Shown: piece by piece, positions 42,704-51,453 of the stretch
Layout: every line of letters begins with the position of its first letter
How positions within the stretch are numbered: position 1 is the first letter of the stretch
NCBI GenBank assembly: GCA_042091225.1
Contig: JBELHW010000003.1
Coordinates: 15,030-79,029, forward strand
Direction of reading: 5' to 3'
Source: JABAYQ01 sp042091225
GTDB lineage: Bacteria > Bacteroidota > Bacteroidia > Flavobacteriales > UBA7312
Length of the DNA stretch: 64,000 bases
Program-made: the position numbers and the translations under genes
Notes under the pieces: generated by a model
Seen by the model: the letters and a program-made list of their open reading frames with translations, nothing else
Told to the model about the DNA's origin: nothing
Database searches by the model: none

Positions 42704-44140
42704 GTGAACTTGAATTCTTTTTTAAAACAAGAAATCTTCAATACTGTAAGTAAAGCTGCAGATGAGTTAGAATATCCTACTTTCGTAATTGGCGGATTCG
42801 TAAGAGATGCTATAATGGAAAGAAACCAACCTAAAGATATTGATATTGTTTGTCTTGGTTCCGGTATTAAGTTAGCAAAAAAAGTAGCTAGTTTTTTATC
42901 TCCTGAGCCTCAAATACAAGTTTTCAAAAACTTCGGTACCGCGATGTTAAAGCATAATGATCTTGAACTCGAATTTGTTGGAGCACGAAAAGAATCTTAC
43001 CGAAAAGAATCTAGAAAGCCAATAGTAGAAAATGGAACATTAGAGGATGATCAAAACAGAAGAGACTTTACCATTAATGCAATGGCAATTCAATTAAATA
43101 ATAAAGACTTTGGCAAATTAATTGATCCTTTTGATGGAATAACAGATATTAAAAACAAAACCTTAAAAACACCATTAGATCCGTCTATAACTTACTCAGA
43201 CGATCCTCTCAGAATGGTTAGAGCAATTCGGTTTGCATGTCAACTTCAATTTGAAATTGAAGCACTTTCATTAAAAGCAATAAAAGAAAACGCAGAAAGA
43301 ATTACAATAGTCTCTCAAGAAAGAATAACACAAGAATTAAATAAAATTATTCTTAGTAAAAAACCATCAATTGGATTTAAATTACTATTTGACACCGGAC
43401 TATTGCATCATTTTTTCCCTAAAATAACCGAACTTCATGGAGTCGAAGTAATCGACAATAAATCCCACAAAGATAATTTCTACCATACCCTAGAAGTACT
43501 GGATAATATCAGTTTAAAATCAGAAAATTTATGGTTAAGATGGGCTGCAATTCTGCACGACATTGCCAAACCAGACACCAAAAAATTTGACAAAAAAAAT
43601 GGCTATACTTTTCACGGCCACGAATTTATAGGATCTAAAATGGTGCCATCTATTTTTAGAAAACTAAAACTTCCCTTAAATGAAAAAATGAAATATGTTC
43701 AAAAACTTGTAAAACTTCATTTAAGACCAATAGTTCTTTCAAAAGAAATTGTAACAGACTCAGCAGTAAGAAGATTATTGTCCGACGCAGGAAACGATAT
43801 TGATGACCTCATGACTTTATGTGATGCAGATATTACATCTAAAAACCCTATAAAAGTAAAAAAGTTTTCAAACAACTTCAATTTGGTTAGAGAAAAATTA
43901 AAACAAGTTGAAGAAAAAGACCAAATAAGAAACATGGTACTTCCTTTAAATGGAGAAGATATAATACAAATTTTTGAAATAAAACCAGGAAAAGAAATCG
44001 GACTACTCAAGAAAGCAATTAAAGATGCTATATTAGATGGTGATATAGAAAACAATAAAGAGCAAGCAATATTGTTAGTTATTGAAAAAGCAAAGAAATT
44101 CGGATTAAAACCAAAAAAAAATGAAGAGAATAAAATTTAG
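42704..44140 (+). CDS. cca: CCA tRNA nucleotidyltransferase with HD domain
   Basis: A 478-residue class II polymerase-beta type nucleotidyltransferase. The head has FVIGGFVRDAIM and the catalytic DIDIV (Asp pair near residues 46-48); the RRDFTINAMA and RMVRAIRFACQLQF segments follow, and an HD domain is seen at ILHDIAKPDT (about 287-296). It adds CCA or its parts to tRNA 3' ends; HD-bearing versions also show phosphohydrolase activity in E. coli. The start codon is GTG, directly after the tsaC stop. Its end overlaps the pRiA4b-like gene by 20 bases. Confidence 0.93.
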   Translation: MNLNSFLKQEIFNTVSKAADELEYPTFVIGGFVRDAIMERNQPKDIDIVCLGSGIKLAKKVASFLSPEPQIQVFKNFGTAMLKHNDLELEFVGARKESYRKESRKPIVENGTLEDDQNRRDFTINAMAIQLNNKDFGKLIDPFDGITDIKNKTLKTPLDPSITYSDDPLRMVRAIRFACQLQFEIEALSLKAIKENAERITIVSQERITQELNKIILSKKPSIGFKLLFDTGLLHHFFPKITELHGVEVIDNKSHKDNFYHTLEVLDNISLKSENLWLRWAAILHDIAKPDTKKFDKKNGYTFHGHEFIGSKMVPSIFRKLKLPLNEKMKYVQKLVKLHLRPIVLSKEIVTDSAVRRLLSDAGNDIDDLMTLCDADITSKNPIKVKKFSNNFNLVREKLKQVEEKDQIRNMVLPLNGEDIIQIFEIKPGKEIGLLKKAIKDAILDGDIENNKEQAILLVIEKAKKFGLKPKKNEENKI

Positions 44141-44621
44141 TATTGTATTAGATCACAAACAGGATGTTTTTAGAGAAATTGAAATCGATGGAAACAATAC
44201 GCTCTTACAACTTCATCAAATTATAGAACAATCGTTTGGACTAAACCAAGGGGAAATGGCTGCATTTTATTTTACAGATGAAGAATGGAATCAGGAAGAA
44301 GAAATTCCGCTTGTTTCTATGGACGATAGCGTTGCAGAAATGACTAAAATTAAAATACAAAACGTTTTCGAATCTTTAGACTCAAAAATGTTATATATAA
44401 ACGACTTTCTTCTTTTTTGGAGATTCATGATTACTACAGAAGAAATTTCGGAAACCGATAGCGATAATAAGGCAAAAGAAGTATTAAAATTTGGAGAAAT
44501 GCCATTGGATGCACCCAATATACAATTCGTTGCCGACAACATAGACGAAGAAGAAAATGAAGATGATGATCTGTTTTTTGATGGCGATTTAAACGAATTT
44601 GAAGAATTTAATGAATACTAA
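44121..44621 (+). CDS. Plasmid pRiA4b ORF-3-like (IS1096 passenger-like) protein
   Basis: A 166-residue acidic protein. The N-terminal part (about 1-100) reads FSIVLDHKQDVFREIEIDGN, LLQLHQIIEQSFGL and AAFYFTDEEW, which match the pRiA4b ORF-3 family; the C-terminal third is very acidic with runs of Asp and Glu. The family name comes from a plasmid and an insertion sequence, but the gene here sits in a housekeeping run and shows no terminal repeats or transposase, so I do not regard it as mobile. Function is unknown. It overlaps cca by 20 bases and miaA by 11. Confidence 0.8.
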   Translation: MKRIKFSIVLDHKQDVFREIEIDGNNTLLQLHQIIEQSFGLNQGEMAAFYFTDEEWNQEEEIPLVSMDDSVAEMTKIKIQNVFESLDSKMLYINDFLLFWRFMITTEEISETDSDNKAKEVLKFGEMPLDAPNIQFVADNIDEEENEDDDLFFDGDLNEFEEFNEY

Positions 44622-45474
44622 AACATTAAATGTAGTTTTTGGCCCAACAGCTATTGGTAAAACAAGCTATAGTATCAATTTAGCTAAAAAACTAAATACA
44701 GAAATAATTTCAGCCGATTCCAGGCAATTTTATAAAGAAATGCAAATTGGAACCGCCGTACCTACTCCTTACGAATTAAAACAAGTAAAACACCATTTTA
44801 TCCAAAACATTAGTATTCATGAAAATTACAATGTCGGACAATTCGAAAAAGATGGATTAAAAAAAATAGAATCTCTTTTTAAAAATTTTGACCAATTAAT
44901 CTTAACAGGAGGGTCAGGGCTTTATATAGATGCAATTTGTAATGGTTTAAATTTTTTTCCCGAAATAAACGCTAATATTAGAAATGAAATAAGAGAAAAA
45001 TACGACAAACAAGGCTTAGAATGGCTCAAAAAAGAGGTCGAAAAAGCAGATCCAGAATATTACAATCAGGTTGACAAAGAAAATCCACAAAGACTATTAA
45101 GGTGTTTAGAAGTATGCACTCAAACAAAGAAATCATACTCCTCATTTAAAAAACAAAAAACAAAAAAAAGAGATTTTGATATAAAATTTATTGGCCTAAA
45201 AATGGAAAGAGATCAATTATATCAGAGAATAAATAAAAGAGTGGATATAATGCTAGAAAAAGGACTTGTAGAGGAAGCAAAAAATTTATATCAATACAAA
45301 CATCTTAATGCATTACAAACAGTAGGATATAAAGAAATTTTTGATTTTTTAGACAACAAACACTCTCTAGAAAAAGCCATTGACCTAATAAAGCAAAACA
45401 GTAGAAGATACGCTAAAAGACAAATGACTTGGATGAAAAAATATCCTGCAAATTGGATAGACTTAACTATTTAA
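44611..45474 (+). CDS. miaA: tRNA dimethylallyltransferase
   Basis: A protein of about 287 residues starting with ATG at 44611 (the frame is open to a TTG at 44599). The P-loop is GPTAIGKTS (residues 9-17); SADSRQFYKEM (about 35-45) and LTGGSGLYIDAI (about 94-105) are MiaA signatures, and the C-terminal QNSRRYAKRQMTW is present. It attaches a dimethylallyl group to A37 of tRNAs that read codons starting with U. It overlaps the upstream pRiA4b-like gene and converges with the T9SS type B gene with an overlap of eight bases. Confidence 0.95.
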   Translation: MNTKTLNVVFGPTAIGKTSYSINLAKKLNTEIISADSRQFYKEMQIGTAVPTPYELKQVKHHFIQNISIHENYNVGQFEKDGLKKIESLFKNFDQLILTGGSGLYIDAICNGLNFFPEINANIRNEIREKYDKQGLEWLKKEVEKADPEYYNQVDKENPQRLLRCLEVCTQTKKSYSSFKKQKTKKRDFDIKFIGLKMERDQLYQRINKRVDIMLEKGLVEEAKNLYQYKHLNALQTVGYKEIFDFLDNKHSLEKAIDLIKQNSRRYAKRQMTWMKKYPANWIDLTI

Positions 45475-47008
45475 ATAAGGAAATACTTCCTTTAAGATCA
45501 TCGTATCCATTCTTAAGACTTACCACATAAAAATAAACCCCTTCTGGCAAATCGTTATTCGATTTATTTTTACCGTCCCAACTAGTTTTATAACCTAACG
45601 AATAAAATATTTTCTTACCCCAACGGTTGTAAATAGAAACTTCAGAGTTTTCAAATAAAAAGGAAGGGTTGATGCTCCAAACATCGTTTAACAAATCACC
45701 ATTAGGACTAAAAGCATTATATAAACAGCTATCGGTAACAACAGGTATTTCTATTTGATCTTCTTCAGAACAATAGTGGTAATCTAATACAGTAGCAATA
45801 TAAACTTGAGGACTTAAATTTTCTATAGAAAAAGATGTTTGTTGATTGTTCCACTCAACCTGATAGGGAGCGGTTCCACCCTCTGGAGATATTTCAATGC
45901 TATTAAAGTCTAAATCCTTACAATCAATATCGTTTGTAATGTTTAACTCTATATTATCAATAGTTAGCTCCAAAATTTTAGTACATCCTAAGTTATCAAC
46001 TACCCTACATTCATAAAATCCAGGGCAAAAAGGTCCACCGAAAATTGAATCGTTTTCTCCATCTTGTAATAAACCGTTTAAACTCCATGTGTAACTAAAA
46101 GGAGCAACACCACCAGTCTCAACCACAGCCTCTTTTGATAATTGGTCAATAAAACCAGCTATAGGGTCGATGTCGAAACTTATCGACTCTTTACATTGCC
46201 CATTATTATAACTGTCAATAACCTCAACAGTAAAAGATCCGGCACAAAGTTGGTAAGAAACGCAAGAATCGGAAGTAAGAATGGTATCCGAATTTAAAAT
46301 ATACTGATAAGGAGCTAATCCTCCATCGACGCAAACAATAACTTGGTTATCTATCTCTACACTCAATTCCATTGCTAAAATTCCTTGGCCAATTTCAATA
46401 GGATTATCCTGACCTATATCGGTTATACAACCATTAGCATCATTTATAGAAAAGGAATATAAACCTGAACTTAAATCGTTGATATCAAAAGAATCTTGAG
46501 ATAAATCGCTAAAATAGATAGGGTCAAAACCCTGGCTTCCTACTATACCAACATCATAAGGATAAGTAACTCCCGACAAATTACTTAGTAAAATCTGTGC
46601 ACTAGTATCGCATGAAATAGGAGAAACTACATCAATGTTATAGCTAACTGGAGCAGGATTAGTAAAGCTAAAATCTTCAAAACAAGTATCGTTATTGGAA
46701 GTAATAACCTGAAGTTGATATACCCCAGCATACAATAAAGAATCAAAAACAAAAATATTAGGAGACTGACTATTTATGGGGCTATAAGTATTGCTTTCAA
46801 AAAGGTCGCCGTTTTTTGTCAATACAACAGTGTAAGGAGTATCAGCAGGAAAAACACTTACCTCAAAATCAAAAATAAAATCACCCTCACAGGTAAACTG
46901 ATTAGTTGAGTTAAATAAATTAGAATCATCGTAAGATACAGTTAAAACACAATTAGATTGAGCTAAGACTGTAAAAGGAAGAATTATTAAATAAAGTAAT
47001 TTTTTCAT
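45467..47008 (-). CDS. Secreted protein with T9SS type B (gliding-motility) C-terminal sorting domain
   Basis: A 513-residue extracellular protein with a Sec signal peptide ending FTVLAQS (about residue 17) and a series of SprB/PKD-like beta modules, marked by repeated GGLAPYQYIL, GGVAPFSYTW and GGTAPYQVEW motifs at about 230, 300 and 375. The C-terminal 85 residues hold the T9SS type B tail NAFSPNGDLLNDVWSI and IYNRWGKKIF, which directs export by the type IX system. Several Cys pairs may form disulfides. Likely a surface adhesin or biofilm protein. It is convergent with miaA; no T9SS machinery gene is near. Confidence 0.87.
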   Translation of the reverse strand: MKKLLYLIILPFTVLAQSNCVLTVSYDDSNLFNSTNQFTCEGDFIFDFEVSVFPADTPYTVVLTKNGDLFESNTYSPINSQSPNIFVFDSLLYAGVYQLQVITSNNDTCFEDFSFTNPAPVSYNIDVVSPISCDTSAQILLSNLSGVTYPYDVGIVGSQGFDPIYFSDLSQDSFDINDLSSGLYSFSINDANGCITDIGQDNPIEIGQGILAMELSVEIDNQVIVCVDGGLAPYQYILNSDTILTSDSCVSYQLCAGSFTVEVIDSYNNGQCKESISFDIDPIAGFIDQLSKEAVVETGGVAPFSYTWSLNGLLQDGENDSIFGGPFCPGFYECRVVDNLGCTKILELTIDNIELNITNDIDCKDLDFNSIEISPEGGTAPYQVEWNNQQTSFSIENLSPQVYIATVLDYHYCSEEDQIEIPVVTDSCLYNAFSPNGDLLNDVWSINPSFLFENSEVSIYNRWGKKIFYSLGYKTSWDGKNKSNNDLPEGVYFYVVSLKNGYDDLKGSISLFK

Positions 47009-47029
47009 ATCAACAAATATAAAACAAAT

Positions 47030-47836
47030 CTAATCAACATAAAACAAACTTAAAGCTGCAATTGGTTTTTCTATCACTAACGCTACCTTACATCCATAAT
47101 TACTGGCAATATGTTTTAATTCGCTATTAAAAAAATAGGCGATAGAACCACAAAACGAAATCTCCTTTTGCTCGTACTGACTGACATGCTTTTCAAAAAA
47201 AGCATTGAAGTTTTGACAAATCAAATCCGAAATTTGAGGGTGAGATCTATTTCTGAATATAAATGGACAATAGGATGCCATGTACCTATTGGGAGCATAA
47301 TCGGAATATAATTCGTCTATAATTTGATCGGGGGTTTTTTTCATCTTTTTAGCAATACTTTCGTCAAGCTCTCCGCTTAAATACTTTGTTAAAAATAACT
47401 TGCCCAAATAACTACCTCCTCCTTCATCGCCCAGCAAATAACCTAAACTTTTGCCTTTTTGTAAAATTTGTTTGCCGTCGTAATAACAAACATTAGAGCC
47501 AGTGCCTAAAATTGCTACTAACCCCTTTTTAGATCCTTTAGTAGCAATAGACGCTCCTAACAAATCGCTATAAATAGATATTTCTGAATTCGAAAAAAGA
47601 AAAGAAAACAATTCTTTCATTCTATTCTGGTTAAGGCTAGACCCACATCCCGCCCCAAAAAAATAGACTTTTGTAATACTATTAAAATCTAAGGAAAGAG
47701 ACAAAATTGCATTCTTAATATCGTTGTCGCTACAAATATTAGGATTTAATCCCTGCGATTGAAGTGCACTAATATTGGATGCTTCTATAAGTCTCCAGTC
47801 TGTTTTTGTACTACCACTATCCCCTATCAGTATCAT
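47030..47836 (-). CDS. BadF/BadG-type ATPase, N-acetylglucosamine kinase-like
   Basis: A 268-residue ASKHA-fold kinase. Phosphate loops are GDSGSTKTDWRL (residues 4-15) and GTGSNVCYYDGK (about 111-122), and LLGDEGGGSYLG (about 133-144) is the BadF/NagK-type segment. Family members phosphorylate GlcNAc or related amino sugars, mostly for cell-wall or chitin recycling; substrate is inferred. Its start overlaps the RNase Z stop by about 20 bases, so the two are cotranscribed. Confidence 0.83.
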   Translation of the reverse strand: MILIGDSGSTKTDWRLIEASNISALQSQGLNPNICSDNDIKNAILSLSLDFNSITKVYFFGAGCGSSLNQNRMKELFSFLFSNSEISIYSDLLGASIATKGSKKGLVAILGTGSNVCYYDGKQILQKGKSLGYLLGDEGGGSYLGKLFLTKYLSGELDESIAKKMKKTPDQIIDELYSDYAPNRYMASYCPFIFRNRSHPQISDLICQNFNAFFEKHVSQYEQKEISFCGSIAYFFNSELKHIASNYGCKVALVIEKPIAALSLFYVD

Positions 47837-48755
47837 AAGTTCTTTCTAGTTCGTGGCATTCTCCTTCAATAGCTAAATGGCTGTTTTTAAATACTTGCTG
47901 AGCCTGATCTAAAAGGGGCTGTAAATCATGATAGCGTTGAGAATAATGGCCAATAATTAACTTTCCAACTTTAGCTTTTTTAGCTATTGTTGCTGCTTGT
48001 TTGCATGTAGAATGTTTCGTTTGATACGCTCTTTCTTCCATATCGTTTAGAAATGTAGCTTCGTGGTACAAAATATCTACTCCCTTAATTTGATCTATAA
48101 CGGCTTCATAATAAGCAGTGTCACTACAAAAAGCAAAAGACCGTGCCTTTTGAGCACTCCTTGTTAGCTCTAAATGTGGAATAACAGTACCATCTTCTAA
48201 AGTAAAATCTGCTCCTGACTTTATTTTAGGAACTATGTAATTCGGAATATTATATTGGGTAATCTTATCTCTTCTCATTCTTCTATCTTGTTGTACTTCT
48301 TTAAAAAGAAAGCCACAACAATCAATAGAATGATCTAAAGGAATAGTTTCGACAATTACGCTTCCATTGTTGAGTAAAACTTGAGGTCGGTCAAAATCAA
48401 AAGAATGAAAAATTAAAGGGTAACGAAGTTTTGTTTTAGATGCCTCTAGCTGAATATTTAATATCTCCTCTAAATCTTTAGGGCCGTAAACATTTAACTC
48501 TTTTTCTCTTCCTAATAAATGCATCGTAGAAATAAGACAAATTAATCCAAAATAATGATCTCCATGTAAATGGGAAATAAAAATATGTTGTATTGATTGT
48601 AGTTTAAATCTATACTTTCTCAATTGCAATTGAGTGCCCTCACCACAATCAATTAAAAAAAACCGCTCAGAGACGTTAAGTAATTGAGCGGTTGGTTTTC
48701 TTTCTGATGTTGGAATAGCAGAATTACATCCTAAAATAGTTAGCTTGAATGACAT
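47817..48755 (-). CDS. rnz: Ribonuclease Z
   Basis: A 312-residue metallo-beta-lactamase fold nuclease. The zinc motif ISHLHGDHYFGL (about 59-70) carries HxHxDH; further ligands are in PLDHSID, FCSDTAYYE and the late IGHYSQRY. It cuts tRNA precursors at the 3' end after the discriminator base. Its start overlaps the stop of the T9SS type A gene by one base and its stop overlaps the kinase start by 20, so it sits inside the long minus-strand run from pyrR. Confidence 0.93.
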   Translation of the reverse strand: MSFKLTILGCNSAIPTSERKPTAQLLNVSERFFLIDCGEGTQLQLRKYRFKLQSIQHIFISHLHGDHYFGLICLISTMHLLGREKELNVYGPKDLEEILNIQLEASKTKLRYPLIFHSFDFDRPQVLLNNGSVIVETIPLDHSIDCCGFLFKEVQQDRRMRRDKITQYNIPNYIVPKIKSGADFTLEDGTVIPHLELTRSAQKARSFAFCSDTAYYEAVIDQIKGVDILYHEATFLNDMEERAYQTKHSTCKQAATIAKKAKVGKLIIGHYSQRYHDLQPLLDQAQQVFKNSHLAIEGECHELERTYDTDRG

Positions 48756-49585
48756 TATTTTTTAAATACTAGCATCCTTTTAGTTTGCGAATTTAAACCA
48801 TTAGAAATGCTGTAAAAATATAATCCTGAAGATAGTTTGTCGCTATTCAATTTTATTTTATTGGAACCTGTAACAGATTGTATATTTCTTTCTACAACTG
48901 TTTTTCCAAAAACATCAACTACAGTAAAGTTAATTTGTTCTGGTTTTAAACTTTCAAAATGTATCTCTGTAGATGACTTAAACGGATTTGGAACATTCTG
49001 ACTTAGTGCAAAAACATTGTTTTGTGGAGAAGAAATTGAAGCAGTACCATCTTCACTTACTACAAACCTATATCCTGTAATCTCTTCTAAATCTCCTACT
49101 TCGTCTAAAGCAACAACAACGTTTAAGGCAGGAACAGTTACCCAACCATTAACTACAAAAGTAATGGGGTGGGTTCCAATCATTTCGGCAGTAGTATTTC
49201 CATATAAAGTAACACAACCAACCTGATCTCCTAAATAGGTAGCGTTATCAGCCGAAAAATATAAAGACATTCCGTCAGGTAAGCCAAGAACTTCAACAAG
49301 CTGAATACTGTCAATAACAAAGCCAGAAACATCTGTTAAAACAGGAAAACCTACATCCACCAAATAAGGATAGCCAGTAACTTCTCCAACTTCATTGGGA
49401 GTTTTTATTTGTACGTTAGTCTCGTAATAAGTGTCTACCTGTGCTATTGGCAAATTTTCAACAGTATCAGGCCATAAATTAAAAAGAGAATCTTGTAAAG
49501 TAATATCCACTACACAAGGATTAGTTTGAGCAAAAGACACTACACTAAAAAACATCACATTTATAATAAGTATAATTTTTTTCAT
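48755..49585 (-). CDS. Secreted protein with T9SS type A C-terminal sorting domain
   Basis: A 276-residue exported protein with signal peptide ending SVVSFAQT (about residue 21). The body (about 25-185) is a beta-rich domain I do not recognise, with one CVVDITLQDSLFNLWPDT segment and a VGCVTLYGNT segment that may be paired by a disulfide. The last 80 residues are the T9SS type A tail, starting LSQNVPNPFKSSTEIHF and ending SGLYFYSI and KRMLVFKK. It lies six bases after the STAS-like gene and overlaps the RNase Z start by one base, so a secreted protein is made from a nucleotide/RNA operon. Confidence 0.88.
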   Translation of the reverse strand: MKKIILIINVMFFSVVSFAQTNPCVVDITLQDSLFNLWPDTVENLPIAQVDTYYETNVQIKTPNEVGEVTGYPYLVDVGFPVLTDVSGFVIDSIQLVEVLGLPDGMSLYFSADNATYLGDQVGCVTLYGNTTAEMIGTHPITFVVNGWVTVPALNVVVALDEVGDLEEITGYRFVVSEDGTASISSPQNNVFALSQNVPNPFKSSTEIHFESLKPEQINFTVVDVFGKTVVERNIQSVTGSNKIKLNSDKLSSGLYFYSISNGLNSQTKRMLVFKK

Positions 49586-49590
49586 AATAT

Positions 49591-49902
49591 TTATTTTAAC
49601 ATTCGTTCTATATTTTCCATTTCAATAAAATCCAAAGCTTCTTCTAAAGTAGGAACAACAGAAAAGTCGTCCTTATAAGAACCTTTATAAATCATTACAA
49701 ATGAACCATTATTAGTATTATTGTTCCCAAATTTAGTAAAGTTTTTAAAATCTCCATCAGTTACCGAACTTATATTTAATAAGTCGAATATAATGTGCTT
49801 ATAAGCACCATCAGTGCCATCTAATATTAAAGACAAATCAAAACTTAGTTCTTTCAACTCAACAATAATTATATCTTCTTGTTTTTTTAAGGAAAAAGAC
49901 AT
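49591..49902 (-). CDS. Small STAS-like protein
   Basis: A protein of about 103 residues starting at the ATG 49902, one base downstream of the pyrB stop (the TTG at 49914 gives four more codons). It has alternating hydrophobic strands and helices, VELKELSFDLSLIL and KHIIFDLLNISSVTDGDF, like STAS (anti-anti-sigma) domains, with the loop Ser-Ser-Val at about residue 47. No antisigma partner is nearby. It may be a regulatory subunit, but the match is structural in flavour and uncertain. Confidence 0.6.
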   Translation of the reverse strand: MSFSLKKQEDIIIVELKELSFDLSLILDGTDGAYKHIIFDLLNISSVTDGDFKNFTKFGNNNTNNGSFVMIYKGSYKDDFSVVPTLEEALDFIEMENIERMLK

Positions 49903-49903
49903 C

Positions 49904-50833
49904 TTACTTCTCAATTTTATTGGCTAATAGATAGATAACTGCCATTCTTATAGCTACCCCATTTTCAACCTGATCCAATATAATTGATTGATCGCTATCG
50001 GCTACTTCCGATGTGATTTCTACTCCTCTATTAATAGGACCAGGATGCATAACCACTATTTTTTTATCTAACGAATTTAACAACTTCATATCTAAGCCAT
50101 AAAGCATTGTATATTCTCTTATAGAAGGAAAATATTTGGTATCTTGTCTTTCCAACTGAATACGCAGCATATTAGCAACATCACACCACTGCAAAGCTTT
50201 TTTAAGGTCAGGCTCATAGCCAACTCCTAAAGATTCAATATACTTTGGCATCATAGTTGCAGGCCCACATACTTTTACTTGAGCACCTAACTTTTGAAGG
50301 CAAAATATATTAGAAAGAGCTACTCTTGAGTGTAAAATATCTCCTACAATAACTACTTTTTTTCCTGCTACTTCTCCAAATTTTTCTCTAATAGAGAAAG
50401 CATCTAAGAGAGCTTGGGTAGGGTGTTCGTGTGCTCCATCTCCTGCATTTATTATAGGAACATCAATGTGTTTTGCTAAATAGGTTGGGGCTCCAGCATT
50501 AGGGTGCCTAATTACCAACATATCTACTTTCATAGATAATATATTATTAACGGTATCTACTAAAGTCTCTCCTTTTTTAACAGAAGAAGAGGCTGCAGAA
50601 AAATTTACAACATCAGCTGATAATCTTTTTTGAGCAAGCTCGAAGGAAAGGCGTGTACGAGTAGAGTTTTCGAAAAATAAATTTGCAATAGTTATATCTC
50701 TTAAGGAAGGTACTTTCTTAATAGGTCGATTAATAACTTCCTTGAACTGGTCGGCTGTTTTAAATATTAAGTTAATATCTTCCAGCTCTAGGTTTTTGAT
50801 ACCTATTAAATGTTGTACACTTAATTTACTCAT
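49904..50833 (-). CDS. pyrB: Aspartate carbamoyltransferase catalytic subunit
   Basis: A 309-residue enzyme with the carbamoyl phosphate site FFENSTRTRLSFE (about 54-66), DGAHEHPTQALLDAF (about 134-148) and the aspartate-binding HPGPINRGVEI (about 262-272). It joins carbamoyl phosphate to aspartate in de novo pyrimidine synthesis. No pyrI regulatory gene is adjacent; in Bacteroidota the catalytic chain works without it or with a distant partner. The start overlaps pyrR by eight bases. Confidence 0.95.
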   Translation of the reverse strand: MSKLSVQHLIGIKNLELEDINLIFKTADQFKEVINRPIKKVPSLRDITIANLFFENSTRTRLSFELAQKRLSADVVNFSAASSSVKKGETLVDTVNNILSMKVDMLVIRHPNAGAPTYLAKHIDVPIINAGDGAHEHPTQALLDAFSIREKFGEVAGKKVVIVGDILHSRVALSNIFCLQKLGAQVKVCGPATMMPKYIESLGVGYEPDLKKALQWCDVANMLRIQLERQDTKYFPSIREYTMLYGLDMKLLNSLDKKIVVMHPGPINRGVEITSEVADSDQSIILDQVENGVAIRMAVIYLLANKIEK

Positions 50834-51365
50834 TCGTCAATAAAATTACTCTTTCGTTTTCACCCCATTCTACGCTTACTCTTTCTTTAGCTACTACATC
50901 CACTTTCTGACCTACATAATCAGGCTGAATAGGAACGTGCCTACTTAGTCTTCTGTCTATTAAAACCATAAGCTCCACAGAAGTAGGACGTCCAAAATCA
51001 TGAAGGGCATCTAATGCGGCACGTATTGTCCGACCTGTAAACAATACGTCGTCAATAAGAACAACTTTTTTGTTTTCTAGGTTGGCAGTGATATTGGTTT
51101 CGCTTGCCTGCAATAAATTTGACCCTCTTCTAAAATCGTCTCTATAAAAAGTAATATCTAACTGGCCAAATTCTATGTCTTTGTATTTGCTGTCTATAGA
51201 CTCAAGACATGCCATTATTCGGTTTGCCAAATAAATTCCTCTAGGTTGTAAACCAATGATAACAGTTTCAGAAAAGTGGTTGTGATTTTCAATCAGTTGA
51301 TGACATAAGCGATGAATCGTAATGTTTAACTGATTTTTATTGAGTATGCTTTTACTTTTGCTCAT
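50826..51365 (-). CDS. pyrR: Bifunctional pyr operon regulator / uracil phosphoribosyltransferase PyrR
   Basis: A protein of about 179 residues with the phosphoribosyltransferase fold; the PRPP loop is VVLIDDVLFTGRTIRAALDAL near residues 97-117 (shown in part). In Bacillus it represses pyr genes by stabilising an anti-antiterminator in the mRNA leader. The frame opens with TTG at 51377, but the ATG at 51365 is the likely start. Because a -7 element ends ten bases upstream of it, this mRNA has almost no leader, so classical attenuation at this place is unlikely (see findings). It is cotranscribed with pyrB. Confidence 0.9.
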   Translation of the reverse strand: MSKSKSILNKNQLNITIHRLCHQLIENHNHFSETVIIGLQPRGIYLANRIMACLESIDSKYKDIEFGQLDITFYRDDFRRGSNLLQASETNITANLENKKVVLIDDVLFTGRTIRAALDALHDFGRPTSVELMVLIDRRLSRHVPIQPDYVGQKVDVVAKERVSVEWGENERVILLTNE

Positions 51366-51374
51366 TTCAAAAAA

Positions 51375-51382
51375 CAAATATA
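51375..51382 (-). promoter_or_regulatory. -7 element directly before pyrR
   Basis: On the minus strand 51382-51375 reads TATATTTG, a full TAnnTTTG match, ten bases before the pyrR ATG at 51365. The start site would fall about five bases from the start codon. No TTG is seen at the -33 distance. Confidence 0.55.
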
Positions 51383-51407
51383 GTAGATTTAAATTATATA
51401 GCTATAT

Positions 51408-51440
51408 AAAAAAAAAGCTCTTCAAATTGAAGAGCTTTTT
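51408..51440 (-). terminator. Rho-independent terminator after rpsA
   Basis: AAAAAGCTCTTCAA (51412-51425) pairs with TTGAAGAGCTTTTT (51427-51440), giving a long arm with a small A/T loop. Read on the minus strand it is followed by T residues and closes the rpsA transcript just before the pyrR promoter. Its A- and T-rich flanks would let it act in both directions. Confidence 0.88.
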
Positions 51441-51453
51441 AATTGTTGAAAAA

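Noticed and set aside
44121..44621. Possible mobile-element gene (family named after IS1096 and plasmid pRiA4b)
   Set aside because: It is packed between cca and miaA by overlaps, with no transposase, inverted repeats or target duplication.
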